NCBI GenBank assembly: GCA_903825265.1
Contig: CAIJZW010000073.1
Span: 1 to 16,938 of the forward strand
DNA: 16,938 nt
Reading direction: 5' to 3'
Origin: an uncultured bacterium
Lineage (GTDB): Bacteria; Patescibacteriota; Minisyncoccia; Phycocordibacterales; UBA9973
The notes under the pieces were generated by a model. The model was not told the origin of the DNA and ran no database searches. It saw nothing but the letters and a program-made list of their open reading frames with translations. The first letter of the stretch is position 1. Each line of letters begins with the position of its first letter. The position numbers and the translations under genes are program-made. Below, piece by piece: positions 4,697 through 12,268 of the stretch.

Positions 4697-6386
4697 TATA
4701 ATAATTTAATAAAAATTTTGTAATATTTATGAATGGTGGAATTAATGTTTGAGAAGCATACTTTACTTCTTTTGGATTTTTCAAGAAAAGGAAAACTATA
4801 AACTGTGGATCATAAGCTGGAAAATATCCGAAGAATGAGTGAGTATGTCTATCAGGATAGTAACCTTTACCATTTTCCAACGCAACTTGGGCTGTTCCCG
4901 TTTTACTAGCAATACTATAATTTTCCATTTTATGAGAGCCTCCATCATAAGACTCAAAAACATGAACGAGCATTCTACTTATAGTCTCCGTTGTTTCTTT
5001 TTTAATTATACCAGAACGAACAATCGGATACTCCATCATTTTTGATGTTCCATCATCATACCTTATTTGTTTAACCAAATGAGGAGTTATCATATTACCA
5101 CCATTTGCAATTACAGAAAAGGCTCTTACAGCTTCTATAGGAGTAAGTGCAATACCTTGACCAAAAGAAGCGTTAGCGTACTCTATATCACGTGGACTTT
5201 CTAAGTTTTTTATCAACCCAGAAGTTTCATTCGGCAGATCTATGCCTGTCTTTTCTCCTATACCATAAGACTTCATATATGAACGGAATTTATCATGACC
5301 TAATTTACTTTCTGTAAAAACCATTCCTGTGTTTAAAGATTGATCAAGAACTGTCTGTAAATTAACAACACCACGCCCCTTCTTATCAAAGTTATAAATA
5401 TCCTTTTTATTTACAGTTACAAAACCTTTATCTAAATAAGTAGTATTAGGAGTAACAGCCCCTGTATCAATAGCTGCTGACATAACAAGAGGTTTAATAA
5501 CAGAACCAAATTCTAAAACATCTTCTACCATTATATTTCTAAAGACACTTACATCTGAAACTTCGTTAAATTTATTTAAATCAAAATTAGGAAATCCTGT
5601 CATCGCATATATCTCCCCTGTTTGTGGATTCATAATTATACCTCCAGCTTCATCAGCTCCCCATTTTTCAACAGCAGCACTAAGCTCAGATTCAAGGGTA
5701 TGCTCTGTGTTGGGTTCTATTGTAGTTACAATATCTCCCTGTTTTTGAGTATTAGAAATTGTATCTTTAATACTCGAAAAAACTTCTGCAAAAAAATTTA
5801 CATAAGCCACATCTTTTGGTTTAGACAAAGTAGAATTATAAAAACGTTCAAGTCCATATTGTCCAACTTTATCATCACCCTTATAAGCTAAAAATCCAAG
5901 AACATGAGATGCGAGATCTCCTCCTGGATAAAATCGCCAATTATCTTTATAAATAGAAACTCCAGGAATCTTTAAATTATCTATTTCACTCACCTGTTCC
6001 TTAGTAAGATGAAAAGCAACTTCTTCATAAGGATCACTCTTCTTATTTGCCTTTGCAATAAAAGTATCATGATCCATCTCCATATATGGATCAAGCATTT
6101 TATAAGTACCTTCTATGTCTGTTATATCTTTAGCCTTAATAGCAACTTTAAACCCAGAAGAAACAGTTCCAGCTGCAACTAAAGATGAATCTTTTGTTGT
6201 AAAAAAAATAGAACCTCTATCAAAAATGTTTGAAGCTGGTGTAGCATATTGCCTATCAGCTTTCTCTGTATATAAATTTTTATGAATTATCTGTACAAAA
6301 AAAAGTTTAGAAATTAAAACAATCGCAAAAATAAAAACAAATAAAGATACAATTCGTATTCTTAATTGAAATGATGACAAATTCAT
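4677..6386 (-). CDS. ftsI: Septal transpeptidase, class B penicillin-binding protein (FtsI/PBP3)
   Basis: FtsI crosslinks septal peptidoglycan outside the membrane. The 569 residues hold one N-terminal membrane helix (about 11-33), a dimerisation (pedestal) domain with the RFYPGGDLASHVLGF motif (151-165), and a C-terminal transpeptidase domain. The three active-site motifs are present: S295-V-I-K298 (nucleophile), S350-L-N352 and K495-T-G-T498. The residue two before the nucleophile is Phe (EFGSVIKP) where class B PBPs commonly have Pro. It starts 2 nt after the FtsL-like gene and overlaps or abuts murF, so it is translated within the dcw operon by coupling, without a Shine-Dalgarno. Position between an FtsL-like gene and murF is the classical ftsI place, which separates it from the PBP2 gene at 10268. 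Confidence 0.93.
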   Translation of the reverse strand: MNLSSFQLRIRIVSLFVFIFAIVLISKLFFVQIIHKNLYTEKADRQYATPASNIFDRGSIFFTTKDSSLVAAGTVSSGFKVAIKAKDITDIEGTYKMLDPYMEMDHDTFIAKANKKSDPYEEVAFHLTKEQVSEIDNLKIPGVSIYKDNWRFYPGGDLASHVLGFLAYKGDDKVGQYGLERFYNSTLSKPKDVAYVNFFAEVFSSIKDTISNTQKQGDIVTTIEPNTEHTLESELSAAVEKWGADEAGGIIMNPQTGEIYAMTGFPNFDLNKFNEVSDVSVFRNIMVEDVLEFGSVIKPLVMSAAIDTGAVTPNTTYLDKGFVTVNKKDIYNFDKKGRGVVNLQTVLDQSLNTGMVFTESKLGHDKFRSYMKSYGIGEKTGIDLPNETSGLIKNLESPRDIEYANASFGQGIALTPIEAVRAFSVIANGGNMITPHLVKQIRYDDGTSKMMEYPIVRSGIIKKETTETISRMLVHVFESYDGGSHKMENYSIASKTGTAQVALENGKGYYPDRHTHSFFGYFPAYDPQFIVFLFLKNPKEVKYASQTLIPPFINITKFLLNYYNVPPDR

Positions 6387-6388
6387 TA

Positions 6389-6712
6389 TTATCTTATAGC
6401 AACATTAGTAATAAAACGAGTAGCAAAAATATTTGACTTTGTATCAACAAAACCAAGAGATAAAGCTTTATTTTTATTTACTTCATTCATACTATTTAAA
6501 TAAGTTAATTCAAGTTCACTTATATTACTCCCTAAAATTCTAGATGTATTTTCAAGAGATTTACGAGCAACAACATTAAAAGTAATAGAACCAATCATAT
6601 AAACATAAATAACAGAAAGAGCTATAAGAGCCCCAACAAGAATACGGAATAAAATTCTTTGTATACTTGTATTTAAAATTATTTCATTTGTTATTGCTTT
6701 TGTTTTACTCAT
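6389..6712 (-). CDS. FtsL-like cell-division membrane protein
   Basis: A 107-residue bitopic protein: about 24 cytoplasmic residues, one membrane helix (about 25-50, LFRILVGALIALSVIYVYMI) and an outer segment with coiled-coil-like spacing (about 55-90). FtsL is poorly conserved, so the call rests on topology, size and the diagnostic place between rsmH and ftsI. In the division complex FtsL helps activate FtsWI. Its ATG overlaps the rsmH stop as ATGA (6709-6712), and ftsI starts 2 nt after its stop, so translation is probably coupled along the operon. A DivIC-type protein would look alike. Confidence 0.75.
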   Translation of the reverse strand: MSKTKAITNEIILNTSIQRILFRILVGALIALSVIYVYMIGSITFNVVARKSLENTSRILGSNISELELTYLNSMNEVNKNKALSLGFVDTKSNIFATRFITNVAIR

Positions 6713-7605
6713 ATAATTCTTTTTATTATTCTTAACTTAGCACTTCGTGAACGTGGATTTAAACTTATTTCTTCTTTACTTGGTATTATTGGTTTTTTAT
6801 TTAAAATAAAAGCTTCTCCTTTTTCTTTTAACGAAACAAATGCTCTTTTTACAATTCTATCTTCTAAACTATGGAAGGTAATTATTGACATATGACCTCC
6901 TATCTTTAAACATTTAAAACCTTTCTCTATTACCTGCTCTAAATTTATAAGCTCACTGTTGGTTGCAATTCTCAAAGCCTGGAAAGTTCTAGTAGCTGGG
7001 TGTATTCTCATTCCCCTATAATTCCTCCCTACGGCTTCATCTATAATCTTTACTAAATCAAAAGTTGTTTCTATTTCTTTATCTGATCTACTTTCTACTA
7101 TCTTTTTTGCAATTTTTCTAGAATATTTTTCTTCACCAAAACCATAAATAATATCTGCAATATTCTCCTCATCCCATGTATTTACAATCTCTTTAGCAGT
7201 AAGATCATCTTCTGTTAAATCTTTCTTCATAGTCATCAGAAGCGGCTCATCTTTCAAAAAAGAGAAACCTCTACCAGCAACTTCAAGTTGAAAAGAACTT
7301 ATACCTAAATCTAGTAAAATACCATCTACTTCCTTAATACCTAATTCTATTAAAACTTTATCTATATCTTGAAATCCTCTATTTACAAAAGTAAATTGTG
7401 ATGGTGTATCTCCTATAAGATTCTTTGTGCGAGCAAAAGCATCAATATCAAGATCTAATCCTATAATTCTAATATCTAGACCATAGAGTTTAATCATTTC
7501 AAAAGTATGACCTCCGCCACCTAAAGTACCATCAACGATAGTATCGCCTTTTTTGATTGCGAGACCATCAATAGATTCATCTTTCAATACAGATATATGT
7601 GTCAT
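6709..7605 (-). CDS. rsmH: 16S rRNA (cytosine-1402-N4)-methyltransferase
   Basis: RsmH (MraW) methylates N4 of C1402 in the ribosomal P site with S-adenosylmethionine. Visible motifs: VDGTLGGGGHTFEMI (24-38, SAM loop), IIGLDLD, VDGILLDLGISSFQLE, GRGFSF, RIHPATRTFQALRIATNSEL and IITFHSLEDRIVKRAF, ending NPRSRSAKLR. Length 298 is normal. The start ATG 7605 has AGGAG inside the end of mraZ, one of few good Shine-Dalgarno sites here. The stop is TGA, overlapping the next ATG; this is among the evidence that TGA is a stop in this genome. Second gene of the dcw operon. Confidence 0.97.
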   Translation of the reverse strand: MTHISVLKDESIDGLAIKKGDTIVDGTLGGGGHTFEMIKLYGLDIRIIGLDLDIDAFARTKNLIGDTPSQFTFVNRGFQDIDKVLIELGIKEVDGILLDLGISSFQLEVAGRGFSFLKDEPLLMTMKKDLTEDDLTAKEIVNTWDEENIADIIYGFGEEKYSRKIAKKIVESRSDKEIETTFDLVKIIDEAVGRNYRGMRIHPATRTFQALRIATNSELINLEQVIEKGFKCLKIGGHMSIITFHSLEDRIVKRAFVSLKEKGEAFILNKKPIIPSKEEISLNPRSRSAKLRIIKRII

Positions 7606-7606
7606 A

Positions 7607-8041
7607 TTAAAGAACTCCTATTTGCCCTAATTTATCTGCAAGGGTATCGGCCTGTTTCTCTACAACTTTTTTGTAATCATTCCAGGCTTTCTCATTCCAA
7701 ATTTCTGCACGGTTTTGAACTCCGATAACAGTAACTTTTGTAGAAAGATTGGATCTGATTTTTAAATTTTCCGGGATTAATATTCGTCCTTGGGCATCAA
7801 CATCTACAATCACAGCCTGACCAAACATAAATCTCGAAAAACTTCTATTATCTACAGTAAGCATTGATGAATCAGATAACTTCTCTGAAACTTTTTGCCA
7901 TTCACGAGTAGTGAAAATAGAAAGACAATTATCTAAACCTGGAGCAACAACAATACTCTTCCCCATCTCCTTTCGGAATTTTACGGGTAATGACATTCTG
8001 TTCTTATCATCTAGTGTATGTGTGTATTCTCCTATAAGCAT
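7607..8041 (-). CDS. mraZ: Transcriptional regulator MraZ
   Basis: MraZ is a ring-forming AbrB-type DNA-binding protein that controls its own dcw operon. The 144 residues contain two SpoVT-AbrB repeats: GEYTHTLDDKNRMSLPVKFR (about 4-23) and VIVDVDAQGRILIPENL (about 77-93), each with the D-x-x-x-R core of the family. It is the first gene of the cluster, 1 nt ahead of rsmH. The 5' region carries five GTGG boxes in the orientation of the gene, the expected MraZ operator. There is no Shine-Dalgarno before ATG 8041; the leader is about 50 nt. Confidence 0.96.
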   Translation of the reverse strand: MLIGEYTHTLDDKNRMSLPVKFRKEMGKSIVVAPGLDNCLSIFTTREWQKVSEKLSDSSMLTVDNRSFSRFMFGQAVIVDVDAQGRILIPENLKIRSNLSTKVTVIGVQNRAEIWNEKAWNDYKKVVEKQADTLADKLGQIGVL

Positions 8042-8079
8042 AATAAAAGCGAGTGAAGTATTTTGAAAAATATTTTATA

Positions 8080-8144
8080 CCACTTCATCCCACTTCATTG
8101 TATTATAAACCACTTTACCCCACAACACAAATACAACTCCCCAC
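8080..8144 (-). promoter_or_regulatory. MraZ-box array in the mraZ promoter
   Basis: GTGG cores on the minus strand (CCAC on plus) at 8080-8083, 8090-8093, 8110-8113, 8120-8123 and 8141-8144. The first four sit exactly on a 10-bp grid with the 8100 slot empty. Known MraZ boxes are TGGG- or AAGTG-type direct repeats about 10 bp apart, which matches. Two boxes lie in the spacer of the promoter and two lie downstream of its -10. Confidence 0.75.
8102..8130 (-). promoter_or_regulatory. Promoter of the dcw operon
   Basis: Minus strand: TTGTGT (8125-8130), a 17-bp spacer and a perfect TATAAT (8102-8107). Predicted start near 8095. MraZ bound to the GTGG boxes would cover the spacer and the start site, consistent with repression. 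Confidence 0.65.
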
Positions 8145-8151
8145 TTAAAAT

Positions 8152-8160
8152 TGTGGATAA
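8152..8160 (-). promoter_or_regulatory. Perfect DnaA-box 9-mer upstream of the dcw promoter
   Basis: TTATCCACA on the minus strand, the strict consensus DnaA box, about 21 bp upstream of the -35. There is a single copy and no cluster, so this is not an origin. A regulatory link between replication initiation and the dcw operon is possible; chance occurrence cannot be excluded. Confidence 0.4.
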
Positions 8161-8207
8161 CTTTTTAAATAGAAAAAAGTGATAATTAATTAATTAAAAA
8201 GCATAAT

Positions 8208-8240
8208 AAAAAGCAGAAATCTAAAGGATTTCTGCTTTTT
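8208..8240 (-). terminator. Intrinsic terminator after lysS
   Basis: A perfect 14-bp stem (8208-8221 with 8227-8240), a 5-nt loop and A5/T5 at the base. It begins about 30 nt after the lysS stop and separates the murD-lysS block from the dcw promoter. Confidence 0.9.
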
Positions 8241-8269
8241 ATTTTAATTTTAATTTTTTCTAATTAATA

Positions 8270-9754
8270 CTAATTTTCCGTAGGTTTCATTATTGGGGAA
8301 AATATTACGTCTCGAAGATTTTTCTGTTCAGTAAGCATAGAGACCAAACGATCTATTCCCATTCCAAAACCTGTCATTGGAGGCATACCATGTTCCATGG
8401 CGGTAAGGAAACCTTCATTTATACTCATCGCTTCTTCATCTCCTCCTTCTTTTGCTTTTGATTGAGATAGCAACAGTTCTCTTTGTATTATAGGATTCAC
8501 AAGTTCTGCATACTGATTTGTAATTTCAGCCCCAGCTATTATAAGCTGACAAACTTTTGCTGTACCATTATCATTCTGCTGAGCAAGAGGTTTTAAATCT
8601 CCTGGATAATCAATAACAAATGTAGGATTAATAATTTTATTCCTTGAAGATTTTTTATAAATTTTATCAAGTAAATTACCTCTTCCTAATTTATTAATTT
8701 CATCTTCTTTGACTCCCCATTTTGAAGCTTCAATTTTTGCCTCTTCCAATGTTATTGTATTAATATCAATATTTGCATTCTTTTTTAGTAATTCTCCAAA
8801 AGTAATTCTTGGCCATTCTTGACTAAGGTCTATTTCAACTTCGTTATTATCATTATCGTAGACCTTAAAAGTAGTCTTACCTATAACATTTAAAGCTATG
8901 GACTTAATTAATTCTTCTGTCCATTTCATATTTGTTTCTAAACTTTCATAAGCAGCATACCACTCTATCATTGTAAATTCCTGTAAGTGAGTAGGGTCTG
9001 ATCCTTCATTTCTAAAATTCTTACCTATTTCATAAACTCTTTCATACCCTCCTGTCATAAGCATTTTATGTTCAAGTTCTAAAGAAATACGAAGAACCAT
9101 ATCCATATCGTAATCGTTATGATGAGTGTTGAACGTTTTCGCCATAGCACCTCCTGCTTCACTTTGAAGTATTGGTGTTTCTATTTCTAAAAAGTTTTTA
9201 TTATCAAAAAATTCTCTTATATATTTAATAATCTTTGAACGTAGAACAAAACGATCATATACAGACTTATCCATTAAAATATCTAAATATCTCTTACGAT
9301 AAGTTTCTTCTATATCCTGTAATCCATGCCACTTATCAGGAAGAGGAAGAAGAGCTTTTGTTGCCATTTTCCAGTCTTTTATTAAAATACTTTGCTCTCC
9401 TCTTTGTGTAATAAAAAGAGATCCAGTAACTGATATAAAATCTCCATTATCTATAGTATCAACAAACAAATTAAAAACTTTCTCTTCCAAAACATCTTTT
9501 TTAAGAACGGCCTGAAATCTTTCATTCCCATCTTGTAAAACAATGAAAAGTATCGCTCCTTGTCCACGAACAACCATAACTCTACCTGCGATAGAAATAT
9601 CTTTTTCTAAAGAAGAAAACTTTTCAAAATTTTCTTTAATTTCTTTTACGGAATAATCACGAGGAACAGAGACAGGATACGGATCGATCCCTGCCTCTTT
9701 TAATTTATTAATTTTGAGTAGTCGCGCATCGCGCAATTCTTCTATAGATGCCAT
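8270..9754 (-). CDS. lysS: Lysyl-tRNA synthetase, class II
   Basis: LysS charges tRNA-Lys with lysine. From ATG 9754 (MASIEELRDARL) the protein has 494 residues. An N-terminal OB-fold anticodon domain (IAGRVMVVRGQGAILFIVLQDG) is followed by the class II core: RYLDILMD, FLEIETPILQSEAGGAMAKTF (motif 1 region), FRNEGSDPTHLQEFTMIEW (motif 2) and GFGMGIDRLVSML (motif 3). A TTG start at 9772 would extend it by six residues into greA but has no support. It starts 4 nt after the greA stop and is probably co-transcribed with it; a TACAAT at 9761-9766, 6 nt before the ATG, might give an extra leaderless start. A strong terminator follows. Confidence 0.96.
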   Translation of the reverse strand: MASIEELRDARLLKINKLKEAGIDPYPVSVPRDYSVKEIKENFEKFSSLEKDISIAGRVMVVRGQGAILFIVLQDGNERFQAVLKKDVLEEKVFNLFVDTIDNGDFISVTGSLFITQRGEQSILIKDWKMATKALLPLPDKWHGLQDIEETYRKRYLDILMDKSVYDRFVLRSKIIKYIREFFDNKNFLEIETPILQSEAGGAMAKTFNTHHNDYDMDMVLRISLELEHKMLMTGGYERVYEIGKNFRNEGSDPTHLQEFTMIEWYAAYESLETNMKWTEELIKSIALNVIGKTTFKVYDNDNNEVEIDLSQEWPRITFGELLKKNANIDINTITLEEAKIEASKWGVKEDEINKLGRGNLLDKIYKKSSRNKIINPTFVIDYPGDLKPLAQQNDNGTAKVCQLIIAGAEITNQYAELVNPIIQRELLLSQSKAKEGGDEEAMSINEGFLTAMEHGMPPMTGFGMGIDRLVSMLTEQKNLRDVIFSPIMKPTEN

Positions 9755-9758
9755 AGCC

Positions 9759-10223
9759 CTATTGTATATCAACTAAGGTATATTTGACTAATCCTCTAGG
9801 AGTTTTAACAGAAACAACATCTCCTTTAACCTTACCAAATAATGACTCTCCGAGTGGTGATTTATTTGAAATTTTATTATGAGTCATATCTGCTTCTTCA
9901 GCTCCAACGATACTGTAAGTAACTGTATCCTTTGAGCCTTCTTTCTTAACAACAGCAGTTGTTCCAATTTCAACTTTTGAACTTTGGTGTTTTTTAATAA
10001 CAACTGAAGATTGAAGCATATATTCAATCTGATTTATGCGGTCTTCTGTCTTTCCTTGATCTTCACGAGCTTGGTGGTATTCAGCATTTTCTGACAAATC
10101 ACCAAGAGCTTTCGCGGCCTCAAGAGACTCCAAAATTTCCTTTCTTTTAACGGTTTTTAAAACATTTAACTCACTTATTAAAGCTTGCTTTTTCTCCTCT
10201 GTTATATAATTTATTTCTTCCAT
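9759..10223 (-). CDS. greA: Transcript cleavage factor GreA
   Basis: GreA enters the RNA polymerase secondary channel and triggers cleavage of backtracked RNA. From ATG 10223 (MEEINYITEEKK) the protein has 154 residues, normal for the family. The N-terminal coiled coil carries the acidic tip motif ALGDLSENAEYHQARED, and the C-terminal FKBP-like domain ends with SPLGESLFGKVKGDVVSV and GLVKYTLVDI. A TTG-initiated extension to 10262 is open, but those 39 nt are the promoter itself (TTGACT, 17 bp, TACAAT), so I reject it. The -10 ends 10 nt before the ATG, giving a leaderless or nearly leaderless message. lysS follows after 4 nt. Confidence 0.96.
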   Translation of the reverse strand: MEEINYITEEKKQALISELNVLKTVKRKEILESLEAAKALGDLSENAEYHQAREDQGKTEDRINQIEYMLQSSVVIKKHQSSKVEIGTTAVVKKEGSKDTVTYSIVGAEEADMTHNKISNKSPLGESLFGKVKGDVVSVKTPRGLVKYTLVDIQ

Positions 10224-10233
10224 ATTGTGAACA

Positions 10234-10262
10234 ATTGTATCAATTTTGATTATATAAGTCAA
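10234..10262 (-). promoter_or_regulatory. Promoter of greA-lysS
   Basis: Minus strand: TTGACT (10257-10262), a 17-bp spacer and TACAAT (10234-10239), 10 nt before ATG 10223. Near-consensus sigma-70 type. The -35 begins 5 nt after the mrdA stop codon. Confidence 0.75.
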
Positions 10263-10267
10263 AGATT

Positions 10268-11965
10268 TTATTTAAAATATTCTGGAGTATAAACACTCAT
10301 ATAGTCAATAACTTCACTCATAACTCGAGTGGCGTTTCCAGACGCAGCCTTAGGTCCACGCTCCATTAAAATAGCAAAAGAGTACTTAGGGTTTTCATAA
10401 GGGAAAAATCCAATAATCCAAGAGTTTGTGTTTGTATTCCCTAGCCCAACTTGAGCCGTTCCAGATTTTGCAGCAACTTTAACAGAAGAAAGATTAAGAG
10501 CAGTTGCAGTTCCTTCTGTCACAACCATACGCATAGCTTCATGTATTACTTTCATCTTATCTTTATCAATTGGAATAGTAGTTAATTTTGATTCATAATT
10601 TTTATCACCCAAAAGAATATGTGGAGTAGGAATTATACCCATAGAAGCTATCCCTGAAACTGCTCTTGTTATAGAAAGTGGAGTAACTTGAAATCCATAC
10701 TGACCAATAGAAGTGTTATAAGTATCTCCAACACGCCAAGCATCACCCTTGAAAGTGTTTGCCTTCCATTCAGGAGTTGGAATTATTCCAGATTTTTCTA
10801 AACTAACATCTACTCCGGTTTTATCTGCAATACCAAACATTCGAGCATATTTATCAATATTTGAAATACCTAAACCTTTCTGACTTTCAAAACCACCACC
10901 AATTTCATAAAAATAAACGTCAGAAGAAATAGCTATCGCTTTTCTCATATCTATATAACCAAAAGATCCATGGTCTTTAAATACTGATTTTTTCTCAGGA
11001 AAATATGGGTTAGGAATAGAAATAGAACCATTTGAAAGTATTTGTTTAAGTGGACTTATAACATTTTCTGCAAGAGCTCCATATCCTAAAAATGGCTTTA
11101 CTATAGACCCTGGTGCATAAAGACCTGAAACCGAACGATTAAGAAATACTTTCCTTTTATCTGAAAAGTAACCATTAATGGTCTTTTTATCTTCTCCTTG
11201 AGATAGAACATTCGGGTTATATTCTGGATAACTAGTCATTGAGAGTATTTCCCCTGTTTTAATATCCATAAGAACTCCAGCTCCTCCAGAAAAAGACGCA
11301 CTCTCTGCCATAGAAACGATAGAATCATACATCTTTTTTTGTATTCTACTATCAACTGAAAGTTTTATATTCTCTCCTGCAACTGGTGGTGTTACAATAT
11401 TCTCCGATTGAATTGTGCCTTTTACATCTGTCTCAGTAATACGAACACCATTTGTACCTGTTAACCTAGAATTATAAGTTTTTTCAACTCCATCTTTACC
11501 TATGAAAGAATCTTGCCAATACTGCCCAGAAGAATCTTTTGCTGGAGAACTAACATATCCCAAGAGAAGACCAAAACCAGATTCATTTATATAAGTCCTA
11601 GTTGGTGAAGAAAATTTATTCAGATCATCTTTATTCCAAACATTCCAAGAAAGCAAAACATCATTACGATCATAAATAAGTCCACGATCAGCAAAAATTG
11701 GTTGCTTCATTAAAGTATTATTTTCACTTTTTTTGAAATAGGCTTCACCTTTAATAATTTGAAGATTGCCTAATTGATATATAAATATTGAAGCACAAAA
11801 TAAAAAAAAGATACCTAATCCAAAAATAGACTTCTTTGGAATTGCCTTTTCTAGGCGACCCTCAAATTGCTGAGTATCAAATTCAGGTAAATTTTTTGAA
11901 TCAAGAAAAATCTCATCTGGAGTAATTTCTTTTTTTATATATTTATTTTTTGTATGAAATTTCAT
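10268..11965 (-). CDS. mrdA: Elongation transpeptidase, class B penicillin-binding protein 2
   Basis: PBP2 crosslinks lateral-wall peptidoglycan with the RodA/Mre machinery. The 565 residues have a cytoplasmic tail of about 45, a membrane helix (about 47-65), a short dimerisation domain (FADRGLIYDRN at 91-101; GKDGVEKTYNSRLTG at 156-170) and a transpeptidase domain with S287-I-V-K290, S347-S-D349 and K500-S-G-T503. The SSDVYFY form of the second motif and the KSGT form of the third are typical of PBP2 rather than FtsI. Position right after an MreD-like gene, which it overlaps by 23 nt (11943-11965), supports this. No RodA gene is present in the window. The cytoplasmic tail is longer than usual. 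Confidence 0.93.
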   Translation of the reverse strand: MKFHTKNKYIKKEITPDEIFLDSKNLPEFDTQQFEGRLEKAIPKKSIFGLGIFFLFCASIFIYQLGNLQIIKGEAYFKKSENNTLMKQPIFADRGLIYDRNDVLLSWNVWNKDDLNKFSSPTRTYINESGFGLLLGYVSSPAKDSSGQYWQDSFIGKDGVEKTYNSRLTGTNGVRITETDVKGTIQSENIVTPPVAGENIKLSVDSRIQKKMYDSIVSMAESASFSGGAGVLMDIKTGEILSMTSYPEYNPNVLSQGEDKKTINGYFSDKRKVFLNRSVSGLYAPGSIVKPFLGYGALAENVISPLKQILSNGSISIPNPYFPEKKSVFKDHGSFGYIDMRKAIAISSDVYFYEIGGGFESQKGLGISNIDKYARMFGIADKTGVDVSLEKSGIIPTPEWKANTFKGDAWRVGDTYNTSIGQYGFQVTPLSITRAVSGIASMGIIPTPHILLGDKNYESKLTTIPIDKDKMKVIHEAMRMVVTEGTATALNLSSVKVAAKSGTAQVGLGNTNTNSWIIGFFPYENPKYSFAILMERGPKAASGNATRVMSEVIDYMSVYTPEYFK

Positions 11966-12224
11966 TTTTATATAAAATTATAAAACGACGCAAGTACTGA
12001 ATCATTAAATAAAAAATAACTATTAGAAAATAAATTAAAGAATGAATATTAAAAATAGTAGATTCAGGCACTGAAGTTATTGTATAAATAAGAACACTCG
12101 CTATTAAGAATTCATAGAAACTAACAAAAATAAATAAACCTAAAATAGCAAAAATTAACGTTACCCACCATGGCAACAAAAAAATAAAAGAAATTAATAA
12201 CACGTCAAAAACAACCCTTTTCAT
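11943..12224 (-). CDS. MreD-like small integral membrane protein
   Basis: A 93-residue, very hydrophobic protein with three likely membrane segments (about 8-34, 36-52 and 64-82) and a basic C-terminal tail (YLRRFIILYKNEISYKK). Its place directly before, and overlapping, the PBP2 gene is where MreD normally sits, hence the call. It is much shorter than typical MreD (about 160 residues), and no mreB or mreC adjoins, so the identity is an inference from context and topology. It has its own strong promoter (TTGTCA, 17 bp, TATAAT) ending 9 nt before ATG 12224, which predicts a leaderless message covering this gene and mrdA. Confidence 0.6.
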   Translation of the reverse strand: MKRVVFDVLLISFIFLLPWWVTLIFAILGLFIFVSFYEFLIASVLIYTITSVPESTIFNIHSLIYFLIVIFYLMIQYLRRFIILYKNEISYKK

Positions 12225-12233
12225 AATAAATTC

Positions 12234-12262
12234 ATTATACAGAAAGGTTACCTATTTGACAA
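12234..12262 (-). promoter_or_regulatory. Promoter of the MreD-like gene and mrdA
   Basis: Minus strand: TTGTCA (12257-12262), a 17-bp spacer and a perfect TATAAT (12234-12239), 9 nt before the ATG. The -35 partly overlaps the region just past the stop of the upstream gene. It is among the best promoter matches in the window. Confidence 0.75.
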
Positions 12263-12268
12263 ATATTA

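Noticed and set aside
3671..5891. Plus-strand open frames opposite murF and ftsI
   Set aside because: They are antisense shadows of conserved minus-strand genes, with low-complexity Phe/Ser-rich translations and no start signals.
8152..8160. Replication origin suggested by the DnaA box
   Set aside because: There is one box only, with no cluster and no dnaA or dnaN nearby.
9755..9772. TTG-initiated extension of LysS
   Set aside because: It adds six residues that overlap greA; ATG 9754 gives the usual N-terminus and a 4-nt gap.
10224..10262. TTG-initiated N-terminal extension of GreA
   Set aside because: The 39 nt form a near-consensus promoter (TTGACT, 17 bp, TACAAT), and family members begin near MEEINYITEEKK.
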